Source: Candidatus Parcubacteria bacterium (GTDB lineage Bacteria > Patescibacteria > ABY1 > BM507 > UBA12075). Taken from it: a stretch of DNA of 64,000 bases. Positions 54,853 through 63,099 of the stretch are shown one piece after another. Where the stretch lies: contig PKTK01000013.1 of assembly GCA_002869165.1 (NCBI GenBank), forward strand, positions 1 to 64,000, given 5' to 3'. The translations under genes were made by a program, and so were the position numbers. Each line of letters starts with the position of its first letter. Positions within the stretch are counted from its first letter, which is position 1. The notes under the pieces are model-generated. The model was given only the letters and a program-made list of their open reading frames with translations. It did no database searches and had not been told where the DNA came from.

Positions 54853-55323
54853 ATGGCTGGAAGTGCTGTAGTAGGATTTCATATGGACGACCTGAATAAA
54901 CCTCGTTATTGTCGACTCTGTGACAAAAACCATTCACCAGAGGAACATCCAGAGGTTCCGCCTAGACTGAAAATGCAAATTGAGTTTGAGGAATACGAAG
55001 AAATTCTGAAAAAAATTCCCCTGACAATTACCTGCCGGAAACAAATCAAAAAAAATCTAGCAGAACTCAGAAAAACCAAAAACATTACAGAAGAAAAAAT
55101 TACTATTACAACTAAAAGATTCCTTGAATTAAGTCAAGCTTTTCACAAAGAAAACAATAGTGTTTTTCAATACTACCATAACGAAATGGCATGTTCTGTG
55201 GTATCCAATGCTTATAGCAGGATTATCTCAAAAATTATCATTAACTGTCTTGAAAATACACCGGTAACTGAAGGGCAGTCTAGGGTTTTACTAGAAATTA
55301 TCAATTGGCTAAAAAAATTATAA
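54853..55323 (+). CDS. Hypothetical protein with CxxC...H motif, 156 aa, SD-bearing
   Basis: AAAGGAG selects ATG 54853 (MAGSAVVGF). Near the N-terminus RYCRLCDKNHSPEEH has a zinc-finger-like C-x2-C-x3-H-x4-H spacing; the rest is helical (EEYEEILKKIPLTITCRKQIKKNLAELRK). Terminator AAAACCGTAAG/CTTACGGTTTT at 55335-55362. Function unknown; possibly a small nucleic-acid-binding protein. Confidence 0.7.
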   Translation: MAGSAVVGFHMDDLNKPRYCRLCDKNHSPEEHPEVPPRLKMQIEFEEYEEILKKIPLTITCRKQIKKNLAELRKTKNITEEKITITTKRFLELSQAFHKENNSVFQYYHNEMACSVVSNAYSRIISKIIINCLENTPVTEGQSRVLLEIINWLKKL

Positions 55324-55426
55324 CAATCCCCAAAAAACCGTAAGCAAAAAACTTACGGTTTTATATTTAAAATTAGCAAAATCGACCTCTCTTCCCTTTT
55401 TTAAAAAAATAATATATAATACAAGC

Positions 55427-55545
55427 AACAAACAAAATATAAAACCTGGTAGATATGTGGATGTCACTCTTCATTTTATGCCGATGCTATCCAAAATCCC
55501 TCTCTTTCTCTCTCCGACAGATACTGTTTACCAGGTTTTATTTTC
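55427..55545 (+). ncRNA. Possible small RNA with 11-bp closing helix
   Basis: AAAACCTGGTA/TACCAGGTTTT (55441-55451 with 55529-55539) encloses about 77 nt without coding pattern. The 3' arm ends in TTTTATTTT, and TATAAT (55415-55420) stands just upstream. The -35 is weak, and the minus strand could be used instead. Confidence 0.4.
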
Positions 55546-55582
55546 AATTTAAAAACCAGGAAAAAATTCATGGTTTCTTTTT

Positions 55583-56056
55583 TTAGGCATATCTTTTCTG
55601 TTTTTTTCTTCTGTATAGATGTGCTAAAGATAATACAATTGCCATTGCTACGACCCATTGAAATAAAGTCAGAAGAAAAAATGGTTTTTCTCTGATTGCT
55701 TGTTTGATGAGAAGCTCAATTACTATAGCTGAGATTGGAGAAAAAGAAATAACTAGTAATATTCTATCTTCAAAGCAGTAGCCAAACCCAGACTGAAGCA
55801 AGGGCGAAGCGGAAATTGTGATCATCAAAAATAAGAAAAGAAAAGAAAATATTCCTGAATAATTCTCCAAAGTTATTGGAAAAATAATACCAAACATTAA
55901 AGTAACAAGCATTGACATAGCAACAAAAGAAATAACAAAAAGCGCTTCCATGCCACTATATTCTGGTCCATGATCCTCAAAGTTTTTGGCTGATATAAAC
56001 AAAAATATCGCACAGATTGCTAACAAAACAATTACACTCGAAATGTTTAAAATCAT
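55583..56056 (-). CDS. Membrane protein, 157 aa
   Basis: About four helices (residues 3-22, 40-65, 70-90, 125-145) with a short basic C-terminus RRKKQKRYA. It starts in an ATGA overlap with its upstream neighbour, so the two are translationally coupled. A weak terminator (AAACCA/TGGTTT plus T-run) follows at about 55555-55580. No family recognised. Confidence 0.68.
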   Translation of the reverse strand: MILNISSVIVLLAICAIFLFISAKNFEDHGPEYSGMEALFVISFVAMSMLVTLMFGIIFPITLENYSGIFSFLFLFLMITISASPLLQSGFGYCFEDRILLVISFSPISAIVIELLIKQAIREKPFFLLTLFQWVVAMAIVLSLAHLYRRKKQKRYA

Positions 56057-56529
56057 TTCTTCACCCTTTTCCTTTTATTTTTACCAAAATAAATACTCAT
56101 CTCAAAAGTAATAATAGGTAAAAACACGACAAAAAACCAAATAGTTAGAAGTCTTTGAAAATCTGGTGCTAAAGAAAAATAAGAACATCGATAAAACTCA
56201 AATAAAGTAAGTAAAAACAATGAAACAAATCCTGCTTGCGGAAACCTAAGACGAAAGTTAGTTCTTTCCTCGTTTGGGAAAAACAGAATCAACACAAACA
56301 AAAGAAAACAAAAAACTATTAACGTGTAAGAATACATCTCTTCTGAAAGTATTGGTATTTTTGTGGAAACAAAAAAAGTGCCCACGAATACGAATATAGA
56401 TATTCCAATTGCCCTAAGCGCTTCTGAATTTCTAAAATCTAAATCTTTTGCTTGCATTCTTTTTTTTATTATTTCTGAAAAAACACCTAGTAAAACCGCA
56501 ATAATTGCAATATTTAATAATGATTTCAT
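56053..56529 (-). CDS. Membrane protein, 158 aa, SD-bearing
   Basis: AAAGGAGG before ATG 56529. About four helices (4-20, 42-58, 68-85, 100-115, 128-145) with a basic tail KNKRKRVKK. Ends in TGA overlapping the next gene's ATG (4 bp). The pair may form one small membrane complex. Unknown family. Confidence 0.68.
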   Translation of the reverse strand: MKSLLNIAIIAVLLGVFSEIIKKRMQAKDLDFRNSEALRAIGISIFVFVGTFFVSTKIPILSEEMYSYTLIVFCFLLFVLILFFPNEERTNFRLRFPQAGFVSLFLLTLFEFYRCSYFSLAPDFQRLLTIWFFVVFLPIITFEMSIYFGKNKRKRVKK

Positions 56530-56663
56530 GTCTTCCTCCTTTTTTTAATGAACGTGCTTACAGAATATCTAATATTTTAGCTAATGTCAAACAATTATTG
56601 ACAAATAGCGATTCACAAACTAAACTATAATAAATACGTTCTTTTTAAAAAAAGGAGATAGAA

Positions 56664-56861
56664 ATGTTATATAATTTTGCAATAGTTATTATAATTATTG
56701 GCATATCAAGCTATATTTACAACTTAAAAAATAAGCATTATTACGATGAGGAAAATTGCAGTACCTTCAGGTTTGCTTCAGTGATAATTACTGAAATTGC
56801 ATGGAAGCTTTGTTTGCTTGGTCTTTTTGTTTGTTTAATCTTTGCTAGTTTTTATAGGTGA
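56664..56861 (+). CDS. Small membrane protein, 65 aa, SD-bearing
   Basis: AAAGGAG before the ATG. One helix at each end (about 3-18 and 40-62). Ends in TGA; the next gene starts 3 bp later in the same frame (FYR-TGA-D-M). They are treated as two genes because an AGGTGA-like site precedes the second ATG, but a single readthrough product is conceivable. Confidence 0.6.
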   Translation: MLYNFAIVIIIIGISSYIYNLKNKHYYDEENCSTFRFASVIITEIAWKLCLLGLFVCLIFASFYR

Positions 56862-56864
56862 GAC

Positions 56865-57257
56865 ATGACTAGAAATATCAATAATTCAACAATTGTAAAT
56901 TGTTTTGAAGCAGCTAGAAGCTTGCGTGAATACTTGGTTTATGAGGAATATAATGTTTTCTCATTCCAAGCAGAAACCCAACACAAAAAGCACGAGCCTT
57001 TTATAGTAATAAATCTACCGTTTATGTGTATATTGGATAACTTGCCGGTAAACTGGGATGGTTTTCATGTAAAATATATATTTTGTGAAGACCCTGAACA
57101 TCAAATCAACGAATATACGATTATTACTTCTACCAAAAAAAATCAAGCTGACAAACTACATCTTAATTTGGAGGATTTTGAAAAAGTTAAAACAATTCAA
57201 GAAAAATCTGTCAAAATACTATCAAGTATAGAAAAAAGTTACCGATTTATAAACTAA
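56865..57257 (+). CDS. Hypothetical soluble protein, 130 aa
   Basis: Mixed alpha/beta protein (FEAARSLREYLVYEEYNVFSFQ, FIVINLPFMCILDNLPVNWDGFHV, YTIITSTKKNQADKLHLNLEDF). It is coupled to the preceding 65-aa membrane protein, possibly its cytoplasmic partner. Terminator AACCCGA/TCGGGTT plus T-run at 57258-57282. No family recognised. Confidence 0.65.
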   Translation: MTRNINNSTIVNCFEAARSLREYLVYEEYNVFSFQAETQHKKHEPFIVINLPFMCILDNLPVNWDGFHVKYIFCEDPEHQINEYTIITSTKKNQADKLHLNLEDFEKVKTIQEKSVKILSSIEKSYRFIN

Positions 57258-57325
57258 AAACCCGAGAAGCATCGGGTTTTTTAATTTGACTGGATTTTTT
57301 TCTGATTTTTAGCTAATCTATAACT

Positions 57326-57748
57326 ATGAAGATTATTACCAATACAAGTGAAGAAACACAAGATGAGGCCATGAAATTTGCCAAAACTTTAAAAGGTGGG
57401 GAAATTTTTGGCCTAATTGGCGACCTAGGAGCTGGCAAAACTACCTTTTGCCAAGGAATTGCCAAAGGACTAGGGATAAAGCAAAATGTTAATTCCCCTA
57501 CTTTTGTTATTATGAAACAATATAATATTGAAGGTAATAGCAACATAAGCAAGCTAATCCATGTTGATGCTTATAGACTGGATTCAAGTCAAGGACTGGA
57601 CGCTATTGGTCTGCCTGAATTTTTTGCTAGAGATGATGTTGTAATTCTAATTGAATGGCCGCAAAACATAAAAACCTCCCTTCCTGCAAAAACCAAATAT
57701 ATCAGTTTTGATAAAGACAAGAAAAAAAGAATAATTTCTTATAACTAA
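57326..57748 (+). CDS. tsaE: tRNA threonylcarbamoyladenosine biosynthesis protein TsaE
   Basis: ATPase partner of TsaB/TsaD for t6A37 in tRNA. Walker A GDLGAGKTTFCQGIA, NSPTFVIMKQY switch-like region, LIHVDAYRLDSSQGLDAIGLPEF, and Walker B-like VILIEWPQ. 140 aa, standard. Leaderless-type start (TATAAC close to the ATG, no Shine-Dalgarno). Terminator ACTGTCAC/GTGACAGT plus T-run at 57750-57774. Confidence 0.94.
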   Translation: MKIITNTSEETQDEAMKFAKTLKGGEIFGLIGDLGAGKTTFCQGIAKGLGIKQNVNSPTFVIMKQYNIEGNSNISKLIHVDAYRLDSSQGLDAIGLPEFFARDDVVILIEWPQNIKTSLPAKTKYISFDKDKKKRIISYN

Positions 57749-57791
57749 AAACTGTCACGATGGTGACAGTTTTTTAAATATTTTAAAAATG

Positions 57792-58253
57792 TTATGTTTT
57801 TTGTCTATCATTTTTGATAGACACAAATAGAAAAATAATCACTCCACAAACTATCATTGTATCCGCCACATTAAAAACCGTAAAATATTTCAAATCTAAA
57901 TAATCTACCACATAACCATACTCCAACCTATCATAAAGATTGCTAATTGCTCCTGCAAAAACACATAAAAGAAGTGAGGATTCTAATATTTTTCTTTCTT
58001 TGATCAATTTATAAATAAAATACAAAAGTGTTAACAGGATTAACAATATTAATATAAGTAAAAAATTGCCTGACAAAGGAATGGAAAAAGCAATAAAATA
58101 GTTTTTTACAAAATTAAACTTAAAAAAATCAGATACTAGATTAATTTCTTTGCCATCTAGACCCAAGGCCAAATATTTTAAATACCGATCTAAAACAAAC
58201 AAAAAAACAGCTACTAATAAGATATAAGCTGTTTTTTTTATATGTAAAAACAT
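57792..58253 (-). CDS. lspA: Lipoprotein signal peptidase LspA
   Basis: Aspartyl protease of the membrane that cleaves prolipoprotein signal peptides. Four helices and catalytic blocks GAISNLYDRLEYGYVVDYLDL and FNVADTMIVCGV (two Asp). Starting at MFLHIKK (58253) the length is 153 aa; the frame is open further upstream only as a shadow of the DksA-like gene that ends 5 bp before it. The two are likely co-transcribed. Confidence 0.93.
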   Translation of the reverse strand: MFLHIKKTAYILLVAVFLFVLDRYLKYLALGLDGKEINLVSDFFKFNFVKNYFIAFSIPLSGNFLLILILLILLTLLYFIYKLIKERKILESSLLLCVFAGAISNLYDRLEYGYVVDYLDLKYFTVFNVADTMIVCGVIIFLFVSIKNDRQKT

Positions 58254-58257
58254 TTTT

Positions 58258-58647
58258 TTATACTTGGCTTTGCAATTTTGTTTTACAGGCGATACAAGCA
58301 GAAGCAACCGGACGCGCTTGCATACGTTTTTTAGAAATAGGCTCTTTGCAGTATTTACAAATACCGTATTCACCTTTTTCAATTCTATCAAGAGCTGAAT
58401 CAATATCTCTTAATGTTCCTTCTAACACCTTGTCAGTGGCAAGATTGGTGGTATATTCACCAATTTCCTGGGCATTTTCATCAGATTTATCACCATATTC
58501 AGGAAATTTAACTTTTTTCTTTGCTTCACCATCTTCACTTGTATCTACAATATCTTCCAAATCTTCTAAAATTTGTTTTTTTCTATCTAGAAGCTCTTCC
58601 TTAATTTTTTTGATATCTTCTTTATTTAATACATCTGTATTTGTCAT
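58258..58647 (-). CDS. DksA/TraR-family zinc finger protein
   Basis: Coiled-coil N-terminal half (EDIKKIKEELLDRKKQILEDLEDI), acidic/Glu-rich middle and C4 zinc finger CKYCKEPISKKRMQARPVASACIACK. 129 aa. Members bind RNA polymerase in the secondary channel and act with ppGpp, so it may pair functionally with rel. Upstream of lspA in one unit. Start ATG 58647, no Shine-Dalgarno. Confidence 0.9.
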   Translation of the reverse strand: MTNTDVLNKEDIKKIKEELLDRKKQILEDLEDIVDTSEDGEAKKKVKFPEYGDKSDENAQEIGEYTTNLATDKVLEGTLRDIDSALDRIEKGEYGICKYCKEPISKKRMQARPVASACIACKTKLQSQV

Positions 58648-59213
58648 ATTTTTATTTTTTTAAATAAATAAAATCAGGCCTTCCATTGTCTGAAAGTAAT
58701 TATATTATATGTCAAAACCTAATATTTGGCAAGATAGTCAATATTTTAGGTATTATAAAAGGGCCCATTAGGCCTCCGTAATTTTTATATTATATATGAG
58801 TCCTTTAAATGAGCCCTACCTCTAAAAAATTGTTATAATATCGCTTTTTATAGCAATATCTATAAATCCCTTTTTCAGAGCTCATTTGACTATTCAACTT
58901 CTAGTCAATATTTTTTACCAATCTAGTGGTTTTTTTCAGAAATTTTTTTGTTTTTTTTATTTTCCAGAAAAAACCTTTGTTTTGTTTTTGTTTTTGATCT
59001 TTTTAAAGATTTGTATAAATTGTGTTGAATCCAATTTTACCGATCAGTAAAAAACAGAAAATTATATCAAATTTTTTGATATACTTTTCTTAATTGTGCA
59101 AAGAACATTTAACTATTATTACTATACCATATAAATACGACTCGGTCAATCATATATTATCATTTTTTTTATACTAAAGTAAGGCAAAAATATGAACACA
59201 TTTTTTATACACA

Positions 59214-59524
59214 ACTTAAGTCTACACTAATGTAGACTTAAGTCTAAATCTTCAACAAACATATCCCCATTTTTTATGCTTTATCCACATATTAGTGTTG
59301 ATAAGTCCACAATATTGTGGACTTAAATCTATTACTTATTTTAAACTGTTTAATTTTCCTCAATTTTCTTTCTATTTTAAGTCTACGCTAGCGTGGACTT
59401 AAATTAACTATTTTCTAAACAACATCCACGTTATATCATTAATACATTAATAAAAGGAATTGAAAGATAAAAAAACCATTATAAAATATACCCCAACTTA
59501 AGTCTATAATAGCGTGGACTTAAA
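59214..59524. repeat. Four iterated AAGTCYAC-type palindromes with two DnaA-box-like sites
   Basis: Palindromes: ACTTAAGTCTAC/GTAGACTTAAGT (59214-59243), perfect TAAGTCCACAAT and complement (59302-59325), TTTAAGTCTACGCTAGCGTG... (59376-59403) and TTAAGTCTATAATAGCG...GACTTAA (59498-59523). Between the first two stand TTATCCACA (59281-59289) and its opposite-strand relative TTATCAACA (59298-59306), facing each other. Confidence 0.65.
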
Positions 59525-59740
59525 TTTTGACTTTCTAGATTCCTGCTTCCATAGGAATGACAAAAAAAGGAGTAAGGAATAACAGAGGTAGAAGTATTGT
59601 TTTGTGAAGGCGGCCACTTGCAGTGACCTACTCTACCTCACGTTCAAGAGATTCCTCGTTTCACTCGGAATGACAAAAAAATAAGGTCTGGACCGCCCAG
59701 TCATCTGACTGGGCAAGGATTCTTACATTATTAAGTGATA

Positions 59741-59885
59741 TTTGAGGTCTGGACCGGATTCGAAGAGGCGGAAGCCTCACACCCTCAAGAATTTTAATAT
59801 GATCTTAAAAAATACTGTTTTAACATTGGCATCATTTTTTTATCTATTTTTACATCTCAGGCACCGGTTCGAACCGATCCAGACT
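59741..59885. repeat. tRNA-Cys-derived segment: direct and inverted copies of the tRNA 3' end
   Basis: 59741-59764 is an exact 24-bp copy of 59914-59937 (3' end of tRNA-Cys plus flank, TTTGAGGTCTGGACCGG...). 59868-59885 (TTCGAACCGATCC...) is an inverted, slightly changed copy. The layout repeats that beside tRNA-Val. Confidence 0.65.
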
Positions 59886-59917
59886 AAAAAAAGAACCCCA
59901 TCTGGGGTTATTTTTTG

Positions 59918-59989
59918 AGGTCTGGACCGGATTCGAACCGGTGAATAACGGTTTTGCAAACCGTGGCCTTACCACTTGGCGACCAGACC
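59918..59989 (-). tRNA. tRNA-Cys (anticodon GCA)
   Basis: Acceptor GGTCTGG/CCAGACC, anticodon stem ACGGT/ACCGT around TTGCAAA (GCA), T-arm CCGGTTCGAATCCGG, discriminator T. CCA is not encoded. Terminator AACCCC/GGGGTT plus T-run downstream (59890-59913). Confidence 0.96.
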
Positions 59990-60163
59990 AGTATATTTAT
60001 TTCAAAAATTTTAAATAAAAAATTTTGAAATTTTTAACTAATTTTACTTTATAAATAATATCAGAAAGATTGATAAAAGACAAGGTTTTGATATTTTTCC
60101 TAAAATTAAAAAGGGGTCAAAATTTGCCCCTTTTTATTTTAAAATATTTAGCCGTTATTATAT

Positions 60164-60236
60164 TTGTCATTCCTGTGAGGGTAGAGATCTCATAGCCTTC
60201 TTATTTTACGAGATTCCTGCCTCCACAGAAATGACA
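60164..60236. mobile_element. GTCATTCC-family MITE-like element, short copy
   Basis: TTGTCATTCCTGTGAGG left end and CCTGCCTCCACAGAAATGACA right end (imperfect inverted repeats) around an AT-rich centre, between tRNA-Cys and the 3D-domain gene. Confidence 0.62.
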
Positions 60237-60274
60237 CGAGAATGGATAAAAATTATATTTTTAAGCTTATAATT

Positions 60275-60820
60275 TTATTGATTCAATATCTCAATAGTAG
60301 CGTACTGAACACAAAAATCTATAGCATTTTCATGTGACAACAACCATACATCTACTCTGTCAGTATAACGCTTATTCATTCTATCTCTTACGACAAACAC
60401 TCTATCTCCAAAAAGTTCTGGAATACGTACCTGGGTGCCAAATTTTAGAAAATTTGCAGCAATTGTGTATTCAATGCCATGTTCACAAACATTAAAACCA
60501 TTAGCTGTAATACAAGGGCTGTCGTCAGTTTGGCCTGGCTCTGAATTATATGCGGTCATAACCACATTTTTAGTCCAAGCTATATCTGATTCCTCTTCTT
60601 CGGCTATCATATTTACTGCTGTAATATTAGCTGAAACTTCTGATTTTTGGCTATTACTAGCAAATATTTTTAAATCTGTTTTAATCATCTCTTTCATATT
60701 AACACCCTCTTTACTAAAACCAGCGTATGGAAATAATAATAATTCCATAATCATAGCCATCATAACAAATGGAATAACTGGATTTGTGATAAAACTAGAT
60801 TTTTGATTTAATGTTAGCAT
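60275..60820 (-). CDS. Secreted 3D (Asp-Asp-Asp) domain protein
   Basis: N-terminal membrane segment/signal (about 15-35), linker, then a 3D domain: VVMTAYNSEPGQTDDSPCITANG, FGTQVRIPELFGDRVFVVRDRMNKRYTDRVDVWL (the conserved D..M....D..D). These domains belong to the double-psi barrel group with MltA and RlpA and act on peptidoglycan glycan strands. 181 aa. Probably a cell-wall lytic enzyme. No Shine-Dalgarno. Confidence 0.85.
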   Translation of the reverse strand: MLTLNQKSSFITNPVIPFVMMAMIMELLLFPYAGFSKEGVNMKEMIKTDLKIFASNSQKSEVSANITAVNMIAEEEESDIAWTKNVVMTAYNSEPGQTDDSPCITANGFNVCEHGIEYTIAANFLKFGTQVRIPELFGDRVFVVRDRMNKRYTDRVDVWLLSHENAIDFCVQYATIEILNQ

Positions 60821-60957
60821 TTTTTTAAATGTTATAATTATACTGTTATCTAATATTAGCTATTTATCTAAAAATTTTTTTGCCTTATTAAATAACATTA
60901 AATAATAACATATTTTTCTATTTTTGTCAATGGTAATACCTTTTAGTCTTTAAAAAA

Positions 60958-60990
60958 ATAATAAACTCCTCACCTTGTGAAGAGTTTATT
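60958..60990 (-). terminator. Terminator after rpsA
   Basis: AATAAACTC(T/C)TCA hairpin pairing with TGAgGAGTTTATT, downstream of the S1 stop. Confidence 0.7.
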
Positions 60991-61012
60991 ATTTAATTTA
61001 AAATTCTAAGGA

Positions 61013-62185
61013 CTAGTCTTCTTTTTTCTCCGTTTTTGTTTCCTCTTTTTTGGCTTTTTCTGTTTTTTCTGTTTTTTCTTCTTTTTTATCAGTTTCTTTT
61101 CCGTATGAAAGACCTAATCTGTGTTCTTTGGCCTCGATAGACACTATAGTAAATTCATATTTTTCCTTGGCTTTGAATAGATCAAATATTTTTTGACCTG
61201 GAGCTAAGTTTAGTTGAGATATATGAGCTAAACCGTGAATATCATCATCTAAAGAAACAAATAAACCAAATGGATTTACCTTAAGCACAGTTACTTCTAC
61301 TACTTGTCCAACTTTATATTTTTCTTCTACACCTGACCATGGATCTTTGATAAGATTTTTGGCTGACAAGAAAATCTTTGAATTATCAAGGTTGATAACC
61401 TCAGCTTTGATGGTATCACCAACCTTATATAAATCATTTGGATCATCGATTCTTTGCCAAGCTAATTCAGAAATATGAATAAGGCCTTCTAAATTTTCGC
61501 CAAAGGAAATAAAAATTCCAAAATCAGTAATTGCAGTAATATCACCTTCAACTATTGTTCCTACTTTATATTTTGAAATAATATCTTTTTGCTTTTCGTT
61601 CCATGCTTCTTTTTCAGAAAAGATTATTTTGTCTTCTTTTTCATCAAGAGTCATAAGTCTTACGGTAAATTCTTTACCTACAAAACTTCTAAGTTTTTCT
61701 AGAATTCTACCTTTGTCACCACCATTAATCCTAGGATAATTCTCAGGAGCTAGCTGTGAAACTGGTAAAAAGCCTGGAATTTGACGATATTTTACTAGCA
61801 AACCACCTTTATTAGCGTCCACTACTTTAACCTTAATATTGGTTTTATTGTCTCTAGCATCAAATAAACCTTGCCAAGCACGTTCTTGGCCAGCAAATTT
61901 AAATGATAGCTCTAATTCACCGTTTTCATTTTCACCTTCGATTACTGTAGCTTCAACTTCGTCACCTGGTTTTAAATTTGCGTAATCATCATCTTCTTCA
62001 TATAATTCTGGGCCTCTAACAACACCTGTTAGAACTCCATCAATATCAAGCTTTACTTCAGCTTTTGAAGCAGTAATAACCTTACCTTTTACTAATTCGC
62101 CAATTTGGGGAACTTGAAAGTCCCAATCATCAAGCATTTTATTAAACTCATCATGAGCTTTTGTTTGTTTTTTTTCTTCTGACAT
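61013..62185 (-). CDS. rpsA: 30S ribosomal protein S1
   Basis: Four S1 (OB-fold) domains at about residues 22-95, 110-180, 200-270 and 285-355 (e.g. KVGTIVEGDITAITDFGIFISFGENLEGLIHISEL), then a Glu/Lys-rich tail of about 30 residues. At 390 aa it is shorter than the six-domain E. coli protein but typical of many bacteria. It binds mRNA lacking strong Shine-Dalgarno sites, which matters in a genome whose core genes mostly lack them. Its 5' flank is an AATTCTCCCC-family element. Confidence 0.94.
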   Translation of the reverse strand: MSEEKKQTKAHDEFNKMLDDWDFQVPQIGELVKGKVITASKAEVKLDIDGVLTGVVRGPELYEEDDDYANLKPGDEVEATVIEGENENGELELSFKFAGQERAWQGLFDARDNKTNIKVKVVDANKGGLLVKYRQIPGFLPVSQLAPENYPRINGGDKGRILEKLRSFVGKEFTVRLMTLDEKEDKIIFSEKEAWNEKQKDIISKYKVGTIVEGDITAITDFGIFISFGENLEGLIHISELAWQRIDDPNDLYKVGDTIKAEVINLDNSKIFLSAKNLIKDPWSGVEEKYKVGQVVEVTVLKVNPFGLFVSLDDDIHGLAHISQLNLAPGQKIFDLFKAKEKYEFTIVSIEAKEHRLGLSYGKETDKKEEKTEKTEKAKKEETKTEKKED

Positions 62186-62193
62186 ATTATTTT

Positions 62194-62296
62194 ATAATTC
62201 TCCCTTTTTTAAGGGGAGTACCACGAAGTAGGGAGGGGTTTAGTATATAAAACTCCCCGGCCTTCGGCCACCCCTCTTCAAGAAGAGGGGAATTAT
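62194..62296. mobile_element. AATTCTCCCC-family MITE-like element upstream of rpsA
   Basis: 103 bp bounded by ATAATTCTCCC and GGGGAATTAT, with inner hairpins TTTTTTAAGGGG and CCCCTCTTCAAGAAGAGGGG. It sits directly upstream of the S1 start and may alter its promoter. From 62300 to 62520 I see no gene; AT-rich sequence with a CTTTGG...CCAAAG inverted repeat near 62370-62400. Confidence 0.7.
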
Positions 62297-62520
62297 CTCT
62301 TTCTTACACTGTTTTAAATTTACCCAATAAAAAACAGCTCTTTTAACCTATCCGTCTGTTTTTTCTACGGAATCAGTTCTTTGGCCGCCTTTATTCACCA
62401 AAGAATTATATTATAGGCGCTAAGTTTTTAATATACTTAGTATACTTGATTTTTAGATTTTGTCAATAATCTATTACAATTCTAAAAATATTCTACAAAA
62501 ACTACAAATTAGGAATAAAA

Positions 62521-62548
62521 AAACCAAACATTTTTATTAATGTTTGGT
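62521..62548 (-). terminator. Terminator after tRNA-Pro
   Basis: Minus strand CCAAACATT/AATGTTTGG followed by TTTTTTT. Confidence 0.75.
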
Positions 62549-62554
62549 GATTAT

Positions 62555-62631
62555 TGGTCGGGACGATAGGATTTGAACCTATGACCTCCGCGTTCCGAAC
62601 ACGGCGCGCTACCAAACTGCGCTACGCCCCG
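62555..62631 (-). tRNA. tRNA-Pro (anticodon CGG)
   Basis: Acceptor CGGGGCG/CGTCCCG (one G-U), D-arm GCGCAGTTTGGTAGCGC, anticodon stem CCGTG/CGCGG around TTCGGAA (CGG), T-arm AGGTTCAAATCCT, discriminator A, and CCA encoded (62555-62557). Confidence 0.96.
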
Positions 62632-62733
62632 ACTTAAAATAATGATCAATTAATTATTAAAATATATCAATCATTTTCTTTTGTCAAATAAAATAGGCTG
62701 TTTTTCCTTTTTCCTGGAAAAACAGCCTTGAAG

Positions 62734-62844
62734 CTATTCTTTTTCAAGCAAGTGTTGATTTTCGACAAATGCCTTTACAACGATAATTGACATTGGAAGG
62801 GAAACGATTCCTAGCCAAATTGCGGGGGTAACATTTTCAAACAT
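62734..62844 (-). CDS. 36-aa membrane micro-protein B
   Basis: GAGGAGGTGG directly before ATG 62844 is one of the strongest Shine-Dalgarno sites in the window. The product MFENVTPAIWLGIVSLPMSI continues as one membrane helix and ends VENQHLLEKE. Its ATG overlaps the stop of micro-protein A (ATGTTTGA), so they are coupled. The terminator (AGGCTGTTTTTCC hairpin, 62695-62728) follows. Confidence 0.6.
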   Translation of the reverse strand: MFENVTPAIWLGIVSLPMSIIVVKAFVENQHLLEKE

Positions 62845-62968
62845 TTTCCACCTCCTCAAGTCGCCTGCTTTCTTTTCCGGCTGCTTTACACAAACCCAGT
62901 ACCAGTGTAAATACAAAAACTGATACAATCACAACAACACCAACAACAATACTGACAATTATGTTCAT
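62837..62968 (-). CDS. 43-aa membrane micro-protein A
   Basis: AAAGGAG precedes ATG 62968. MNIIVSIVVGVVVIVSVFVF continues to one long helix, then a basic/acidic tail CKAAGKESRRLEEVENV. The tail codons include the Shine-Dalgarno of micro-protein B. Together the two would make a two-subunit membrane peptide pair; function unknown. Confidence 0.6.
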   Translation of the reverse strand: MNIIVSIVVGVVVIVSVFVFTLVLGLCKAAGKESRRLEEVENV

Positions 62969-63099
62969 TCTATTTCTCCTTTTTTAAATTACAATATTTT
63001 GATAATTTTAATAATAACATATTATTTAATATTTGTCAACTAAACCAAAAACAGCTCCTTATAAAAAGAGCTGTTTTTTATTTTAAACCTTATATTCAA

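Larger units (their letters stand above)
58648..59910. other. Gene-free AT-rich region with iterated palindromes
   Basis: No open frame of coding character in about 1.3 kb. It holds AT-rich tracts (58740-59160), DnaA-box-like sites (59281-59306), four related palindromes (59214-59524), partial GTCATTCC repeats (59530-59567, 59640-59672), a CCCAGTCA/TGACTGGG hairpin (59704-59723) and the tRNA-Cys-derived segment (59741-59885). Confidence 0.65.

Noticed and set aside
56664..57257. A single gene with readthrough TGA joining the 65-aa and 130-aa proteins
   Set aside because: Same frame, but an AGGTGA site precedes the second ATG and the first product ends like a complete membrane protein; kept as two genes.
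58254..58403. N-terminal extension of LspA
   Set aside because: The extra 50 codons overlap the DksA-like gene in another frame and do not resemble LspA.
62734..62928. A 64-aa reading of micro-protein B from an upstream start
   Set aside because: The strong Shine-Dalgarno GAGGAGGTGG selects the internal ATG at 62844, and the upstream part overlaps micro-protein A in another frame.
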